From Mya arenaria (lineage: Eukaryota > Mollusca > Bivalvia > Myida > Myidae): DNA of 64,000 nucleotides. Both the position numbers and the translations under genes were made by a program. Positions 46,771 to 60,045 of the stretch are shown piece after piece. The notes under the pieces were generated by a model that saw nothing but the letters and a program-made list of their open reading frames with translations, searched no databases and had not been told where the DNA came from. How positions within the stretch are numbered: the first letter of the stretch is position 1; each line of letters starts with the position of its first letter. The stretch lies in NCBI RefSeq assembly GCF_026914265.1, contig NC_069124.1, positions 4,084,213 through 4,148,212 on the forward strand. The letters are read 5' to 3'.

Positions 46771-48084
46771 TATTTCATTGCTTAAAATTTACTTTTAAAT
46801 TTACTTCTCAAACTTGCCCATATCTTTCAATGAAATTGTGTATAATAGTGCTAAAACATGCACATTGTATCACTATTTCTGCCTTTTCATAAAAAATGGG
46901 CATATCGAGAGCATCCATTGTTCCTGCATATTCTTCTTTGCAGTATTTAAGCAATAACTGACAATAAACCGTTTACTACTGAAAACATTATAAAGTAACT
47001 ACTTAAGACAACTGAGTTATTTGCAAAGATTTTATATTTAAATAAACATGATTGTTTACTATTGAACAACTTTTTGCAATGACAACCCAGCATTTAGATG
47101 TTATGGTTTTCAACTTTTGCATATAAGTAGTTTGCCCTTAAAGCTTGCCATAGATTTCAGAACCCAGTGGGACTATTACAGGGACTTCTAACAGTGCCCT
47201 AGGAGGTAAATGCCGTGTATGGGCTTTGGAAAATTAGCAACGATTTTTTTTTTAAACAAAACCATTTACTCCTGTAGAGATATGATATTATTTGTCATTA
47301 TTCACTAAATTGAGCCAAATTAGTTCAATTGATTGGCTAACGTTGAATATGGACTTGAACTAAGATTAAATGGGCATAAAAGGGGATTTTGAAAAAGCTG
47401 ATTTCTCGAAAGGAACCATTCATTTTGTAAAAGATTACAAGGGTTACTACTCATTTACTTATTGACTAAGTCAAATGAATTTTGATGCTCTTTGAAATCT
47501 GTTTGTAAAAACTGTAATTCATATTTTTCTTGTCAACACAAAAGTTAATTATTTAAGTTAGAAATGGGTTGTTTAACAGACATGAGATAAAGTTTTAGAG
47601 CTCATTGTCTTGATTTGAAAAAAAGATCATTGTTTCATTGAAGGATAACATTTTAAAGCAGTGTTTTGTACAGTTCAATAAATATCATTGTCCTGCAAGT
47701 TTGTTTTTTTGAAAAACAATACGTTGATACAAAAGGACATTGTGTACCCCATATGAATGTTAGATTAAGTATTTATCTCCATTCGACATATTAATTATGT
47801 CATTTCACAACAGGCAACCCTGAATGATACTGTATAAATAGTTTAATGTATAAGCTTAAAAGGCCTATGAAAGAAATGTTCCAGGTAATGCTGGGATTTC
47901 AGTGTTAGTTTGTGGATTAACGATTTACACTGATGATACAGGATCAATAATCCAAGCTTAGCTGTCATTTTGGACAAAAGAAATACGAAGAATCCATGTA
48001 GCGTTCCTTATGCAACCAGCTATACGATATGTATATAGCGGCACTTGTATTGTCTCGATAGAGAGCTACATGTAGCTGTTAGTT

Positions 48085-48145
48085 TTATAGCGACAGGGTA
48101 GAGTGTCCGCCTGCCGAGCAAGACGTCGTGGGTTCGAACCAAGAA
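48085..48145 (+). repeat. tRNA-like fragment, probable tRNA-derived SINE head
   Basis: ggtagagtgtccgcctgccg resembles a tRNA D-arm and anticodon region, and gtgggttcgaacc contains a good B-box (GGTTCGAACC at 48131-48140). There is no matching acceptor stem, so it is a SINE head or tRNA relic and not a working tRNA. Confidence 0.45.
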
Positions 48146-48743
48146 AGGTGCACATAGCAATTTGTGCAGTCTGTTACATTGAGTTAAACATGAAATTTTT
48201 TCAGAGAACATCATTTGCAATACTATACAACATAATCAATATAAGGATTAGGCTGGGAGAAGATAAACAACTTATGAGAATCCTTTCCAACAGTTGATGA
48301 ATTGCAAAATTTGGGCTTATCATGGCTTTTCCGACAATGAGTATTAACACAAGTCATGTTAAATGGTGTCCACGAGTAACTCGCAATATTATCCTGTACC
48401 ATATTTATTTATAAATGGTTTCAAAAACGGATGCAAAAAATCAAATGCTGGAATGCAGATATCCACATTGTAGATTCCAATTTCGAATATATTCTTTTGA
48501 TTTAATTACATTAAGACATGTGTAGAATTTTAAATTCCACAGAAATAATTTTTTATTTGATAAACCATGAATATTTTGTAGCCTACATGCGTTTAATGTC
48601 ACGCATTGGCATTGTTAATGAATTCATCATGCATATTCAAATATACAGTGATAAAACTAAATTTATCAATCAAATCCGAATATTTACTTTTGAATTAATA
48701 TCTATTTGCACAGTCTGGCAATGGGGGTTTATTGTACCAATAT

Positions 48744-49858
48744 TTATTCACTCTTTGTCACATGTGGCCATTTCAGAAATGAATCATGGTATAATACCAG
48801 TATAGCAAATAAAGCAATGTTTGTATACAAATATCCAAACAGTACCGCACTAGAGCTCCATAATAAATGTCTGACCAGGGTCACCACACACAATCCGATC
48901 AGTATATAATAGCTAGCTTTTCTCCACGCTAATCCTCCAGGCCCGAAATGAAGCCCAAGGGCCGCTACCCCGGCTATAAGCTGAATACCGGCGAACACGA
49001 GGTGAAGGTCACCGGATCTTGGACCAAGGCTGTAACACGCGAGGAAGCTTTCCAACCACCATTCCACACTGTCTCTCTGAAACATTTCATTTAGTATAAC
49101 ATAGGCCAGTATTTCATAAATGGCTTTTCTATTTGTTGTAATGTTGAGAACTCGTCATTAAATGGATTTACTTTTCGTATTGTTACGACCACCTTTATGA
49201 GTTTACTACTGTATATTTTGTGTGCGTACTTATTTTTTTTATAATCTACTTTTCCGCCCAATTAAATCTGCGGTCGGCTTTCAATAAAAAACTGGCTTAA
49301 TACTTAATAATTACATTTTACAAGTTATCAGACATGGCGTCATTATTTGTTTTCACGTCTGGTTAAACACTTATACGTAATCGAAATAGGTTAGATCATA
49401 TTGTGAACAATGGTAATGATTGAGAAGGGTTCGCTCACTCCGCCCTTCTACATCATTAATAATAAGAACAAAATAACTAATTATTATTTATCACAGGTAA
49501 CATATTTTGTAACTATCAATTTTAATGACTAAGACGGGGTCGCTCGCTGCGCCCGCTCTGCCCTTTTTAGTCATTTTAATATTACAGGATACGCCCAGGC
49601 CGTAAATCAAACACGGTCGCCTTAGTGAAATGCGAGGTGATTACAATTACTAGTAGGAGTAATCTTGTAGTTATATGATGTTTTTCATATTTATCCAAAA
49701 AGAATGAACAATTGCGAATCAAGTGACAACAAATCTTAGATTTTATTAATAAGCTTACTTACGCTTGCTGACAGGAACTGAATCCCTACAAAATTAGCAC
49801 ACGCGGTAAGAATGTGCATCAGAAACGGAGAAGATGCCACGAGCGTTACCATATCCAT
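48744..49858 (-). CDS. Unidentified four-helix membrane protein, two exons, 142 aa
   Basis: Exon 1 is 49858-49763 (starts MDMVTLVASSPFLMH, ends at a perfect GTAAGT donor) and exon 2 is 49076-48744 (acceptor TTTCAG, ends TAA). The phase is 0 and the product has 142 residues. Four hydrophobic segments are visible at about 6-28, 56-76, 86-105 and 109-128. A short loop holds GPRSGD and a second GPGGLAWRK. The tail is KWPHVTKSE. I do not recognise the family and assign no function. The first Met was chosen because it opens the frame, and a second Met follows two codons later. A further upstream coding exon cannot be excluded. Confidence 0.7.
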
Positions 49859-50044
49859 ATCTTCACTAGGCTTCAATGTCTGGAATGATCCTTAAATACG
49901 AAATGTACACACCGCTTGCACATTCCTGTTGATGTTAAGATTAGTCCTTAAGAGTTATTGGTTTGGAGTATTGATTGAACATTTATATGGCAAAACAAAG
50001 CCGGCGTTGCATTGTAATTCGGCATTGTTAATGTTTCATAATAA

Positions 50045-50765
50045 GGTTAAAAAGGGGTATGAAGTTGACGTGGACTTCCTAACTGCATCAGTATGATGGT
50101 ACCGTGGACTTCCTAACTGAAAGTATGAAGGTGACGTGGACTTCCTAACTGAAAGTATGAAGGTGACGTGGACTTCCTAACTGCATCAGTACGAAGGTGC
50201 CGTGGACTTCCAAGCTACATCAGTATGAAAGTGTCGTGGGCTTCCTAACTGCATCAGTATGAAGGTGCCGTAAACTTCCTAACTGCATCAGTATGAAGGT
50301 GTTTACCACACCTTCATACTGATGCAGTTAGGAAGTTTACGGCACCTTGTTTACGGTGTCGTGGGCTTCCTAACCACATTAGTAAGAAGGTGTCGTGGGC
50401 TTCCTAACAGCATCAGTTCGAAGGTGTCGTGGACATCCAAACTGCATCAGTACGAAGGTGCCGTGTGCTTCCTAACTGCATCAGTACGAAGGTGCCGTGG
50501 GCTTTCTAACTGCATCAGTATGAAGGTGTCGTGAGCTTCCTAACTGCATCAGTATGAAGTTGACGTGGATTTCCTAAATGCATCAGTATGAAGGTGCCGT
50601 AAACATTCTAACTGCATCAGTATGAAGGTGCCGTGGGCTTCCTAACTGAAAGTATGAAGTTGACATGGGATTCCTAACTGAAAGTATGAGGGTGTCGTGG
50701 ACTTCCAAACTGCAACAGTATGAAGGTGTCGTGGACTTCCTTACTGCATCAGTCTAAAGTTCAGG
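50045..50765 (+). repeat. Satellite block 1: units of about 37-40 bp
   Basis: Units of the form gtgccgtggacttcctaact plus gcatcagtatgaag. About 18 copies. All run in one direction except one inverted unit at 50303-50348. Confidence 0.9.
50262..50348. repeat. Perfect 41-bp palindrome with 5-base loop
   Basis: Arms 50262-50302 and 50308-50348 are exact reverse complements over 41 bp, with loop ttacc at 50303-50307. Each arm is a complete satellite unit. Capable of forming a hairpin or cruciform. Confidence 0.95.
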
Positions 50766-52975
50766 AATCAGTATGAAAATGACGAAGACCAGTATGAAGG
50801 TGACGTGAATCAGTATGAAAGTGACGTGCATCGGTATGATGGTGACGTGATTCAGTATGAAGGTGACGTGGACCTGTATGAAGGTGACGTAAATCAGTTT
50901 AAAGGTGACGTGAATTAGTATGAAAGTGACGTGAATCAGTATAAAGGTGACGTGATTTAGTATGAAGGTGACGTGGACCTGTATAAAGTTGACGTGAATC
51001 AGTTTAAAGGTGACGTGAATCAGTTTGAAAGTGACGTAAATCAGAAAGAAGGTGAACAGTATGAAGGTGACGTGGACCAGTATAAAGGTGACGTGTTAGT
51101 ATGAAGTTGAACAGTATGAAGGTGACGTGAATCAGTATAAAAGTGACGTGAATCAGTATGAAGGTGACGTGGACCTGTATAAAATGACGTGAATCAGTTT
51201 AAAGGCGACGTGAATCAGTTTGAAAGTGACGTAAATCAGAAAGAAGGCGAACAGTATGAAGGTGACGTGGAGCAGTATGAAGGTGACTTGTCAGTATGAA
51301 GGTGAACAGTATAAAGGTGACGTGAATCAGTATAAAAGTGACGTGAATCAGTATGAATGTGACTAGGACCTGTATAAAGGTGACGTGAATCAGTTTAAAG
51401 GCGACTCGAATCAGTATGACAGTGACGTGAATCAGTATGGTAGTGACGTGGACCAGTATTAAGGTTACGTGGATCAGTATGGAGGTGACGTGGAATAGTA
51501 TGAAAGTGACGTGGATCAGTATGAAGGTGACGTGAATCAGAATGAAGGTGACGTGGACCAGTATGAAGGTGACGTGAATCAGTATGAAAGGGACGTGAAT
51601 CAGTATGGAGGTGACGTGGACCAGTATTAAGGTGACGTGGATCAGTATGGAGGTGACGTGGAACAGTATGAAGGTGACGTGGATCAGTATGACGGTGACG
51701 TGAATCAGTATGGAGGTGACACGGACCGGTATTAAGATGACTTGGATCAGTATGGAGGTGATGTGTACCAGTATGAAGGTGACGTGGACAAGTATGAAGG
51801 TGAACAGTATGAAGGTGACGTGAATCAGTATGACAATGACGTGAATCAGTATGACGGTGACGTGGACCAGTATTAAGGTGACGTGGACCAGTATTGAGTT
51901 GACGTGGATCAGAATGAAGGTGACGTGGACCGGTATTAAGGTGACGTGTATCAGTATGAAGGTGACGTGAATCAGTATGAAGGTGACATGAATCAGTATG
52001 GAAGTGACGTGGACCAGCATGAAGGTGACGTGGACCTGTTTTAAGGTGACGTGGAGCAGAATGAAGGTGACGTGAATCAGAATGGAGGTGACATAGATCA
52101 GTTTGAAGTTGACGTTGACCAGTATGAAGGTGACGTGGATCAGTATGAAGGTGACGTTGACCAGTATGAAGGTGACGTGGAGCAGTATGAAAGTGACGTA
52201 AAGCAGTATGTAGGTGACGTGGACCTGTATGAAAATGACGTGAATCAGTATGGAGGTGACGTGGATCAGTTTGAAGGTGACGTGGACCAGTATGAAGGTG
52301 ACGTGGACCAGTATTAAAGTGAAGTAAATCAGTATGAAGATGACGTGGACAAGTATGAAGGTGACGTGGACACGTATGAAAGTGACGTGGACCAGGATTC
52401 AGAATGAAAGTGACTTGGATCAGTATGAATGTGTCGTGCATCAGTGACGTGATTCAGAATGAAAGTGACTTGGATCAGTATGAATGTGCCGTGCATCAGT
52501 ATAAAGGTGATGTGGATCAGTATGTGGTGACGTGGAATAGTATGAAGGTGACGTGGATCAGTATGGAAGTGACGTGAATCAGTATGAAGGTGACGTGGAC
52601 CAGTATGAAGGTGATGTGTATCAGTATGAAGATGACATAAATCAGTATCAAGGTTGCGTGAATCAGTATCAAGGTGGCGTGAATCAGTATGAAGTTGCCG
52701 TGAATCAATATTAAGTAATCAGGATCAGTATGAATTTGACGTGTATCAGTATGAAAGTGACATAAAGCAGTATCAAGGTGGCGTGAATCAGTATGAAGGT
52801 GACATGGACTAGTATGAAGGAGACGTGGATCAGCATGAAGGTGATGTGAATCAGTATTAAGTAACCAGGATCAGCATGAAGGTGAGCTGGATCAGTATGG
52901 TGATGAAATGGATCAGTATGAAGGTGACGTGACTTAGTATGGTTGTGAGGTGAATCAGAATGAAAACTGAAAGTA
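50765..52975 (+). repeat. Satellite block 2: 21-bp units, about 100 copies
   Basis: Unit gtgacgtggaccagtatgaag with frequent gtgaatcag or gtggatcag variants. Because 21 is a multiple of 3, long frames occur on both strands (for example 51395-52441 minus), and they have no gene-like composition. Some units are shortened (gaaggtgaacagtatgaagg), and blocks of several hundred bases recur (for example near 51040-51130 and 51235-51320). Confidence 0.93.
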
Positions 52976-55900
52976 TCAAGTTTATGTGGACGTCCAAACT
53001 GACATCGGTATAAGGGTGACGTGCACGTCCAATTTGACATCAATAATTATGAAGGTTACGTTAACGTCCAAATTGATAGCAGTATGAAGGTGATGTGGAC
53101 GTCGAAATGAACATCGGTATTAAGGTGATATGGGCATCCACCCTGAAAACAATATGAACGTAGCATCGGCAAAACTGGCATCAATATAAATGTGACGTGG
53201 ACGTCCAAACTGACATCAATATAAAAGTAATGAAGACATCCAAACTGACATCCGAAAGAATTTGACATTGACGTCCAAATTGACATCGGTATAATGGTGG
53301 TGTTTGCGTCCAAATTGACATCAGAATGAAGGTTATGTGGACGTCCATACTGACATATCAGTACGGTATCTATACGGTATCAAAGTGATGTGTATGTCTA
53401 AACTGACATCGGTATGAAGGTGACGTTTACGTCCAAACTGACATCGGTGTAATGGTGACTGGAACGTGAAAACTGATAGCGGTATAAAGGTGACTTGAAC
53501 GTTCAAACAGACATTGGTATGAATGTGATGTGTACGTTCAAACTGACAAGAGTATGATGGCGACCTGCACGTCTATACTTAAATCGGTATAAATGCAACC
53601 GTGACGTCCAAACTGACTTTGGTATAAAGGTATTGTGGACGTTCAAATTGACATCGGTATGAAGGTATTGTGGACGTCCAAACTGACATCGGTATGAAGG
53701 TGACGTAGACGTCCAAACTGACATCTGTATAAAGGTGAGCTGGATATACATACTGACATCGGTATGAAGATGAATTTGACGTGGAAACTGACATCGGTAT
53801 AAAGATGTTGTTTACCTACATATTGATATCGGTGACGTATACGTCCAAACTGACATCAATATAAAGGTGACTTGGACGCCCAAACTGACATCAATATTAA
53901 GGTGGTGTGGACGTCCAAACGGACATCACTTTGAAGGTGAGTGGACGTTCAAACTGACATCAGTTAGAAAGGGACGTTGACGTCCAAACTGACATCAATA
54001 TAAAGGTGACGTGGGTGCCCAAACCGACATCATTATTAAGGTGGTGTGGACGTCCAAACTGACATCAGTATGAAGATGTGTGGACGTCCACCTGACATCA
54101 GTTAGAAAGGGACGTTGAAGTCCAAACTGACATGAGTATAAAAGTGACGTTGACGTCGAAACTGACATCGGTATAAAGTTGATGCGGTGTCCAAACTGAC
54201 ATCAATATGAAGGTGAAGTGGACATCTATAGTGACTTAGATAAAAAGGTGATTTGGACAAAACAGACATCAATCAACTGGCATCAGTTTGAAATTGATGT
54301 GGACGTCAAAATTGACATCAGTATGATGGTAACGTTGACGTCCAGGTTGAAATCAGTTCGAAGGTAATGTGGACGTCAACATCAGGTCGAAGGTTTTTTG
54401 GACGTCCAGATTGACATCAGAATTATGGTTACGTTGACGTCCAAGTTCACATCAGTATGAAGGTTGCGTTGACGTCGAAGTTGACATCAGTTTGAAGCTG
54501 ATGTGGACGTCCAAACTGGCATCAGTATGAAGGTAGCGTGTACGTTCAAACTTAGATTAGTATGAAGGTAACGTTGACGTCCAAATCAATATCAGTTTGA
54601 AGGTGATGTGTACGCCATATCTGACATTGGTATGTAGGTGATGTGTACGTCCGAACCGACATTAATATAAAGGTGATGTGGACGTCCAAACTGACAACAG
54701 TATAAAGATGATGTGGACGTCCAAACTGACAACAGTATAAATGAGGGTGTCGTGAACGTCCAACTGCATCCATACGAAGGTGATGCGGATGTCGAAATCG
54801 ATATCAGTATGAAGTCGAAGTGGACATCCAAACTGACATCAACATACAGGTATTGTGGACTTTTTAACTGACAGCAGTATGAAGGTTACAATAACGTCCA
54901 AATTAATATCAGTATGAGGTCAGGTGTACGTCTAAACTGACATTGGTATGAAGGTGATGTGAACGTCCAAACTGGCATCCGTATGAAGGTGATGCGGATG
55001 TCCAAATTGACATCGGTACGAAGATGATGTTGACATCCAAATTTACATCAGTATAAAGTTGACATGGACGTCCAATATAAAAGTAATGTGGACATCCCAA
55101 CTGTCATGCGGATGAAGGTGATGTGGACTTCCAAATTCACATCAGTATGAATGTTGTGTGGACGTCTAAACTGACATCAGTATAAAGGTTTCGTTGACGT
55201 CCAAATTCATCTCTGTATGAAGGTGACGTGTACGTCCAACCTGACATTAGTATGAAGGTAACGTGTACGTCCAAACTGACATCAGAATGAAGGTGACCTG
55301 GACGTCTAAACTGACATCAGTATGAAGACGAACTGGACGTCCAAACTGACATCAGTATGAAGATGACATGGACGTCTAGACTGTTATCAGTATGAAGGTG
55401 ATATGGTCTACGTCGTGACATCAACATAAAGGTGGTGTGGACGTCCAAATTGAGCATGAAGCTGACCTGCACGGCAAACTGACATATAAATGAAGCTGAC
55501 CTGGACTTCCAGACTGACATGGGTCTTGATTGGCATCGGTATAAAATTGACGAGGACGTCCAAACTGACATCGGTATATAGGTGACCTGGACGTTCAATC
55601 TGACATTGGTATAAAGGTGAACATGACGTCCAAACTGACATCGGTATAAGGTGACGTTGACGTCAAAAATGACATCGGTATTAAGGTTTCGTGGACATCA
55701 AAACTGACATTTGTATACAGGTGATCTGGATGTCCAAACGGACATCAGTATAAAGGTGACATTGACGTCCAAACTGACATCAGTATAAAGGTGATGTGGA
55801 CGTCCAAACTGACATCTATGTTAAGGTGATGTGGACGTCCAAATTGACATCGGTATGAATGTGAAGTGGACGTCCAAACTGACATCGGTATGAAAGGTGA

Positions 55901-56585
55901 TGTGGACGTCCAAACTGACATCGGTATAAAGGTGATGTGGATGTCCAAACTGGCATCGGTATGAAGGTTACTTTGACGTCCAAATTAATATAAATTTGAA
56001 GGTGATGTGTACGTCCAATCTGACATTGGTATGAAGGTGGTGTGTACGTCCGAACTGACATTGGTATGAAAGTGACGTGAACGTCCAAACTGACATCAAT
56101 ATAAAGGTGATGTGGACGTCCGAACTGACAACAGTATGAATGAAGGTTACATTGACGTCCAAAAATTGACATCAACATAAATTTTATCATCCGTATGAAG
56201 GTGACGAGGACGTCCAAATTGACATCGGTATAATGATGACGTGGACGTCCAAATTGACATCGCTATAATGGTGACGTGGACGTCCAAACTGATATCGGTA
56301 TGAAAGTGACGTGGACGCCCTAACTGACATCGGTATGAAGGTGAGGTGGACGTCCAAAATGACATCGGTATGAAGTGGATGTGGACGTCCAATCTGACAT
56401 CGGTATGAAGGTGACGTGGACGTCCAAACTGACATCGGTTTGGAGGTGACGTGAACGTCCAAACTGACATCGGTATTAAGGTGATGTGAATGTCCAAACT
56501 GGTATCTGTATGAAGGTTACGTTGACGTCCAAACTGACATCGGTATAAAGGTGATGTTGACGTCCAAACTGACATCGGTATGAAT
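52975..56585 (+). repeat. Satellite block 3: 35-bp units, about 95 copies
   Basis: Unit ggacgtccaaactgacatcg gtatgaaggtgatgt. It shares the gtatgaaggtgacgt core with blocks 1 and 2 but adds gtccaaactgacatc. Copies are more diverged than in block 2. Confidence 0.93.
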
Positions 56586-56604
56586 TAAGGAATGAATTGC
56601 GGGA

Positions 56605-57155
56605 TAGATGTCATTATCGGGATATGAACGCTATTGGGCTGATCAAAGTGTGGAGATCCGAAGGACTCCACGTGTACTTTGCGTTTATATCACCGAATCC
56701 CAAAATTCATTTCTTATATTTACACTAATAGTTCATTATTTAATTCAAGAATTGTCAAAAGAATACTTTATTTCATTTAAGAAAACCTTTCAGTAATCCT
56801 TTCCTACACATTCTGTACATAGATCGACCTGACTGTAACCGGAAACATTTTATCAAATGACGTCACACTAACGCGGGAAAAGATCAACCACTAGAAATAA
56901 CTTTTAAACGTATAATTGAAACACTTAAAGCAACAATACATTTAACATATCATAAATTAGAACTTTCTAAAATGTTGATTTATATTTAACGTGACCTGCT
57001 GACACAATACAAACAATAACAAGATCAACAATTCCCATGCATATTGTTATGCGATGATTCGCAATCCGAACATATCCGAAGATGTCGCGTTCATCGGATG
57101 ATAACCGCAGTTGCTTAAAGGCAGTTCATTTAAGGAATGGAAGTTGAGGTGTAAA
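56605..57155 (+). mobile_element. Dispersed non-coding repeat, copy B, inserted in the satellite
   Basis: Matches 22722-23270 over its length in the same orientation. Satellite block 3 stops at about 56585 and resumes at about 57155, so this copy interrupts the array. No open frame of note. Confidence 0.75.
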
Positions 57156-57405
57156 TATGGTGACGTGAACGTTAAAAAGACATCGGTACGAAGGTATTGT
57201 GGACGTCCAAATTGACATCGATATAAAGGTTTTGTAGCGTCCATACTGTCATCAAGATAAAGGTGACCTGGACGTCTAAACTGTAAGGTGACGTGGACGT
57301 CCAACCTGACATCAATATAAAGGTGGTTTGGACGTCCAAACTGACATCGGTGTGAAGGTGATTTGGAAGTCCAAACTGTCATTGATCAGTATGAAGGTTA
57401 TGTGG
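57155..57405 (+). repeat. Continuation of satellite block 3
   Basis: Seven or so diverged 35-bp units with gtggacgtccaa and tgacatcg, ending near 57405. Confidence 0.88.
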
Positions 57406-58521
57406 ATGTCAGAAATGAGCATAAGGCATGCTAGTAATGCCTCAAATATATGAATGGATACTATTTAACTCTTTCATTTTGCTACCTCAAATGTATTCAA
57501 ATGCCGTGCACTATAGTTATTTTCATTAATAATACAACGAGCTTATGGTTTTAAATAGCATCATATATATAGAGGATATTTGTTTATTACAAATTTTCTG
57601 TTTTTTCTTATTTTCGGAATTTTATTAGTTTTTTTAAATTTATTTCTTAATTACCCCCTTTTTGAAAAGGGTGTTATTTACGCCGCTACCCGTGGGGCGC
57701 CCCTCACGCAAAATTATAGCTGTCAACTTTTCTATTTCCGGTTTGTTGAGAAAAAGTGATCTGTTATTCATTTTTATAGTTTATTATTCGCTCGTGTTTT
57801 AGTGCAAAGCTTTTATGAACAGTAATCAGTGAAGTTTTATAAGTGCATATATGTTCAAAACGAGAACACTTCTATTTTATGCGGGGCATGAATACATAAC
57901 CAAATTACTACGCCGCCATTTAATGAATAAGAATTTGAAAGGTCAAATGTGTTAGCAAAACAAATGCGGATAATCATTGGATTTTAAACATTTTTCTTAG
58001 TTTGTGACTGTGTTTCATGATAAATGAATATTCAGTCATCTTACTGTCAGAGACCATTCTGTTTCGCTTGAAAACAGGTTTGTTTTCCAGGTAAAGAGTG
58101 TATGCCACGCTAGTTTGTTGACAATGTTTTAGGCGTGGGTGGGGTTAAAAAATATCAGATTATCTGTAAATTGTTGTGTGAATTTTCTGGAAAGCTTGTT
58201 TTACGTATAACAACGACAAACAGTTCAAAATACATTTGGAAGATGATATAAAACTATATTTATGTTCGAACAGTTGTTTTCGTCTGTTATTTGTTTGGTA
58301 TGAAAGCAAATGTTCGAACATTCAGCTTTAAGATCAAGAAAACGTTTGAGACACGAGATAACCGGTAATAAACGGTAAGTTGTTAATTTCAAAATATATA
58401 TTCATTTAGATTTATAAAACATTTCTTTGAATTTTAAACATTTTCTTGCAAACAGTTTCTGGTTCAAAGTGAAGTGTTCTGTTTTGATCAAGGGGAAGTA
58501 ACTACAAAGTAAATCTGAAAG

Positions 58522-58620
58522 TTGATATTTTCACTCCTTATTTTGCAATAAGAATATCAAATTGATATTTTCACTCCTTATTTTACAGTGAGAATATCAA
58601 ATTGATATTTTCACTGTTGT
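58522..58620 (+). repeat. 40-bp tandem repeat, about 2.5 copies
   Basis: Unit ttgatattttcactccttat tttgcaataagaatatcaaa. The unit ends gaatatcaa, complementary to its start ttgatatt, so each copy can fold on itself. Confidence 0.88.
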
Positions 58621-59559
58621 TATTTCACTGATAAAACCCAATATTTCATCGTAAAGCATGAAAGAAATACACACAGTGTTCATATTAACTAACGTCCTGA
58701 GTTTTAGACTGAAGTGTCAATATCTAATGTTTATTGTTAAATTGCTATTTTTTAGCAGTGTTGGTTAAAATGTTTATTATGTTTCAGTTAACAGGTTTCA
58801 CCATTTAATTACAAAAAAAAATATAAAAAAACAAAAAAAACAACAAAAAAACAATAATGCTAAACAGTAGCTTTCATTACCATAAAAACGCATTTCTGAG
58901 TCTGAGTCTCATACAAACACTCACTGCTTTTGTTAATATGGGCCCAGGAGATCACATAGGTATATGCGCATTATGTAATGAAAACAATATGTTAGGAGAG
59001 TATGCCTTGACCTGCGCTCCTGTGCCCAGCCCTGTAAGTCAGCATATATATCATTTCGCATATAAAACTCACATCTAAGCTCTGTGCATACGAAAAATAG
59101 GTCGTGTTAATGTAAGCTTTTTACGAACAGAAGGTATGATTATACCGCGGCTATGGTATGCACTGATGGTTGGAACATGTTTACATGTCTAAATGTTGAG
59201 TTCGTTATATCCGATTTCTATTGTAACTGTGGATTACTTTGTACTGTTAATTATACATATTTTGTTAACAAGTTCTGTTTCCTCTGTTACTTTTTTATAT
59301 TAATGTTACCATTGTTGCTTCTACGTTAACTGTTTTATCTACCTACACCCCCTGTGGGGAACAACAGAAAGAGGATCATATCATTGCAGTTCTATTGTTT
59401 GTATAATTGAAAAAATCCATACAAAAAGTACTTAATGACATTCGATAACATTCTTTCAGCTGTAACAGAATTGGACAGGACACCAAAAATTACCATTGTG
59501 TCGAGCGCGAACACTGGTTACAAACTCATACATTGTTCAGTTTATTAGATTTGGGACAT

Positions 59560-60045
59560 TTCCTAAATGCTGTGAATATTTCGAAAGTCGTAAACGTTGC
59601 GAATGCCGTAAATTTTACCTATGTAGCGGTCATGAATGTCGTGACTGTTGTGATTGTTGCGAATGTCGATGATGTTGCCGCAAATGTCACGAATGTCGCA
59701 AATGTTACGAATTTCGTGAATGTCGTGAAATGTTGTGAATACTGTGAATGTTGTAAATATTGTGAATATTGTGAATGCCGTGAATATATTGTGAATGTAG
59801 CTGTATTGAATGTTGTGATTGTTGCGAATGTAGATGATGTTGCAGCAAATGTAACGAATGTCGCAAATGATACACATGTACTGAATGTTGTGAATATTGT
59901 GAAAGTCGCCAATGTTGTGAATGTCGTTAATGTTGCTAATTTTGAGAATGTTGTGAATATAACGAGTGTTGCAAATGTTGTGGATGCCGTGGAGATTTTG
60001 AATGTCGCGAAGTTTTCGAACGTCGTGAATTTTCGAATTTTAAGA
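59560..60045 (+). repeat. Degenerate 9-bp repeat (aatgttgtg type)
   Basis: About 50 copies of aatgt(t/c)g(t/c)g variants. The 9-bp period makes long frames on both strands with monotonous Asn-Val and Phe-Thr composition, which I do not take as coding. Confidence 0.88.

Larger units (their letters stand above)
45737..48743. other. Intergenic region downstream of torsin copy 1
   Basis: Holds the presumed torsin 3' untranslated region, a (TA)n tract, a diverged tandem repeat at 46330-46770 and a tRNA-like fragment near 48090. Nothing gene-like is visible between 46771 and 48080 or between 48145 and 48743. Confidence 0.5.

Noticed and set aside
48085..48145. Functional tRNA gene
   Set aside because: Only the B-box and a D-arm-like part are visible. 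No paired acceptor stem frames them.
51199..52441. Long minus-strand frames (up to 348 codons) and a plus-strand frame at 52051-52317
   Set aside because: They arise from the 21-bp period of the satellite, which keeps several frames open on both strands. Composition is monotonous and there is no start context or splice logic.
58857..59078. 73-codon frame (contains GPGDHIGICALCNENN)
   Set aside because: No family recognised, no splice partners and no repeat support. Probably chance in AT-rich intergenic DNA.
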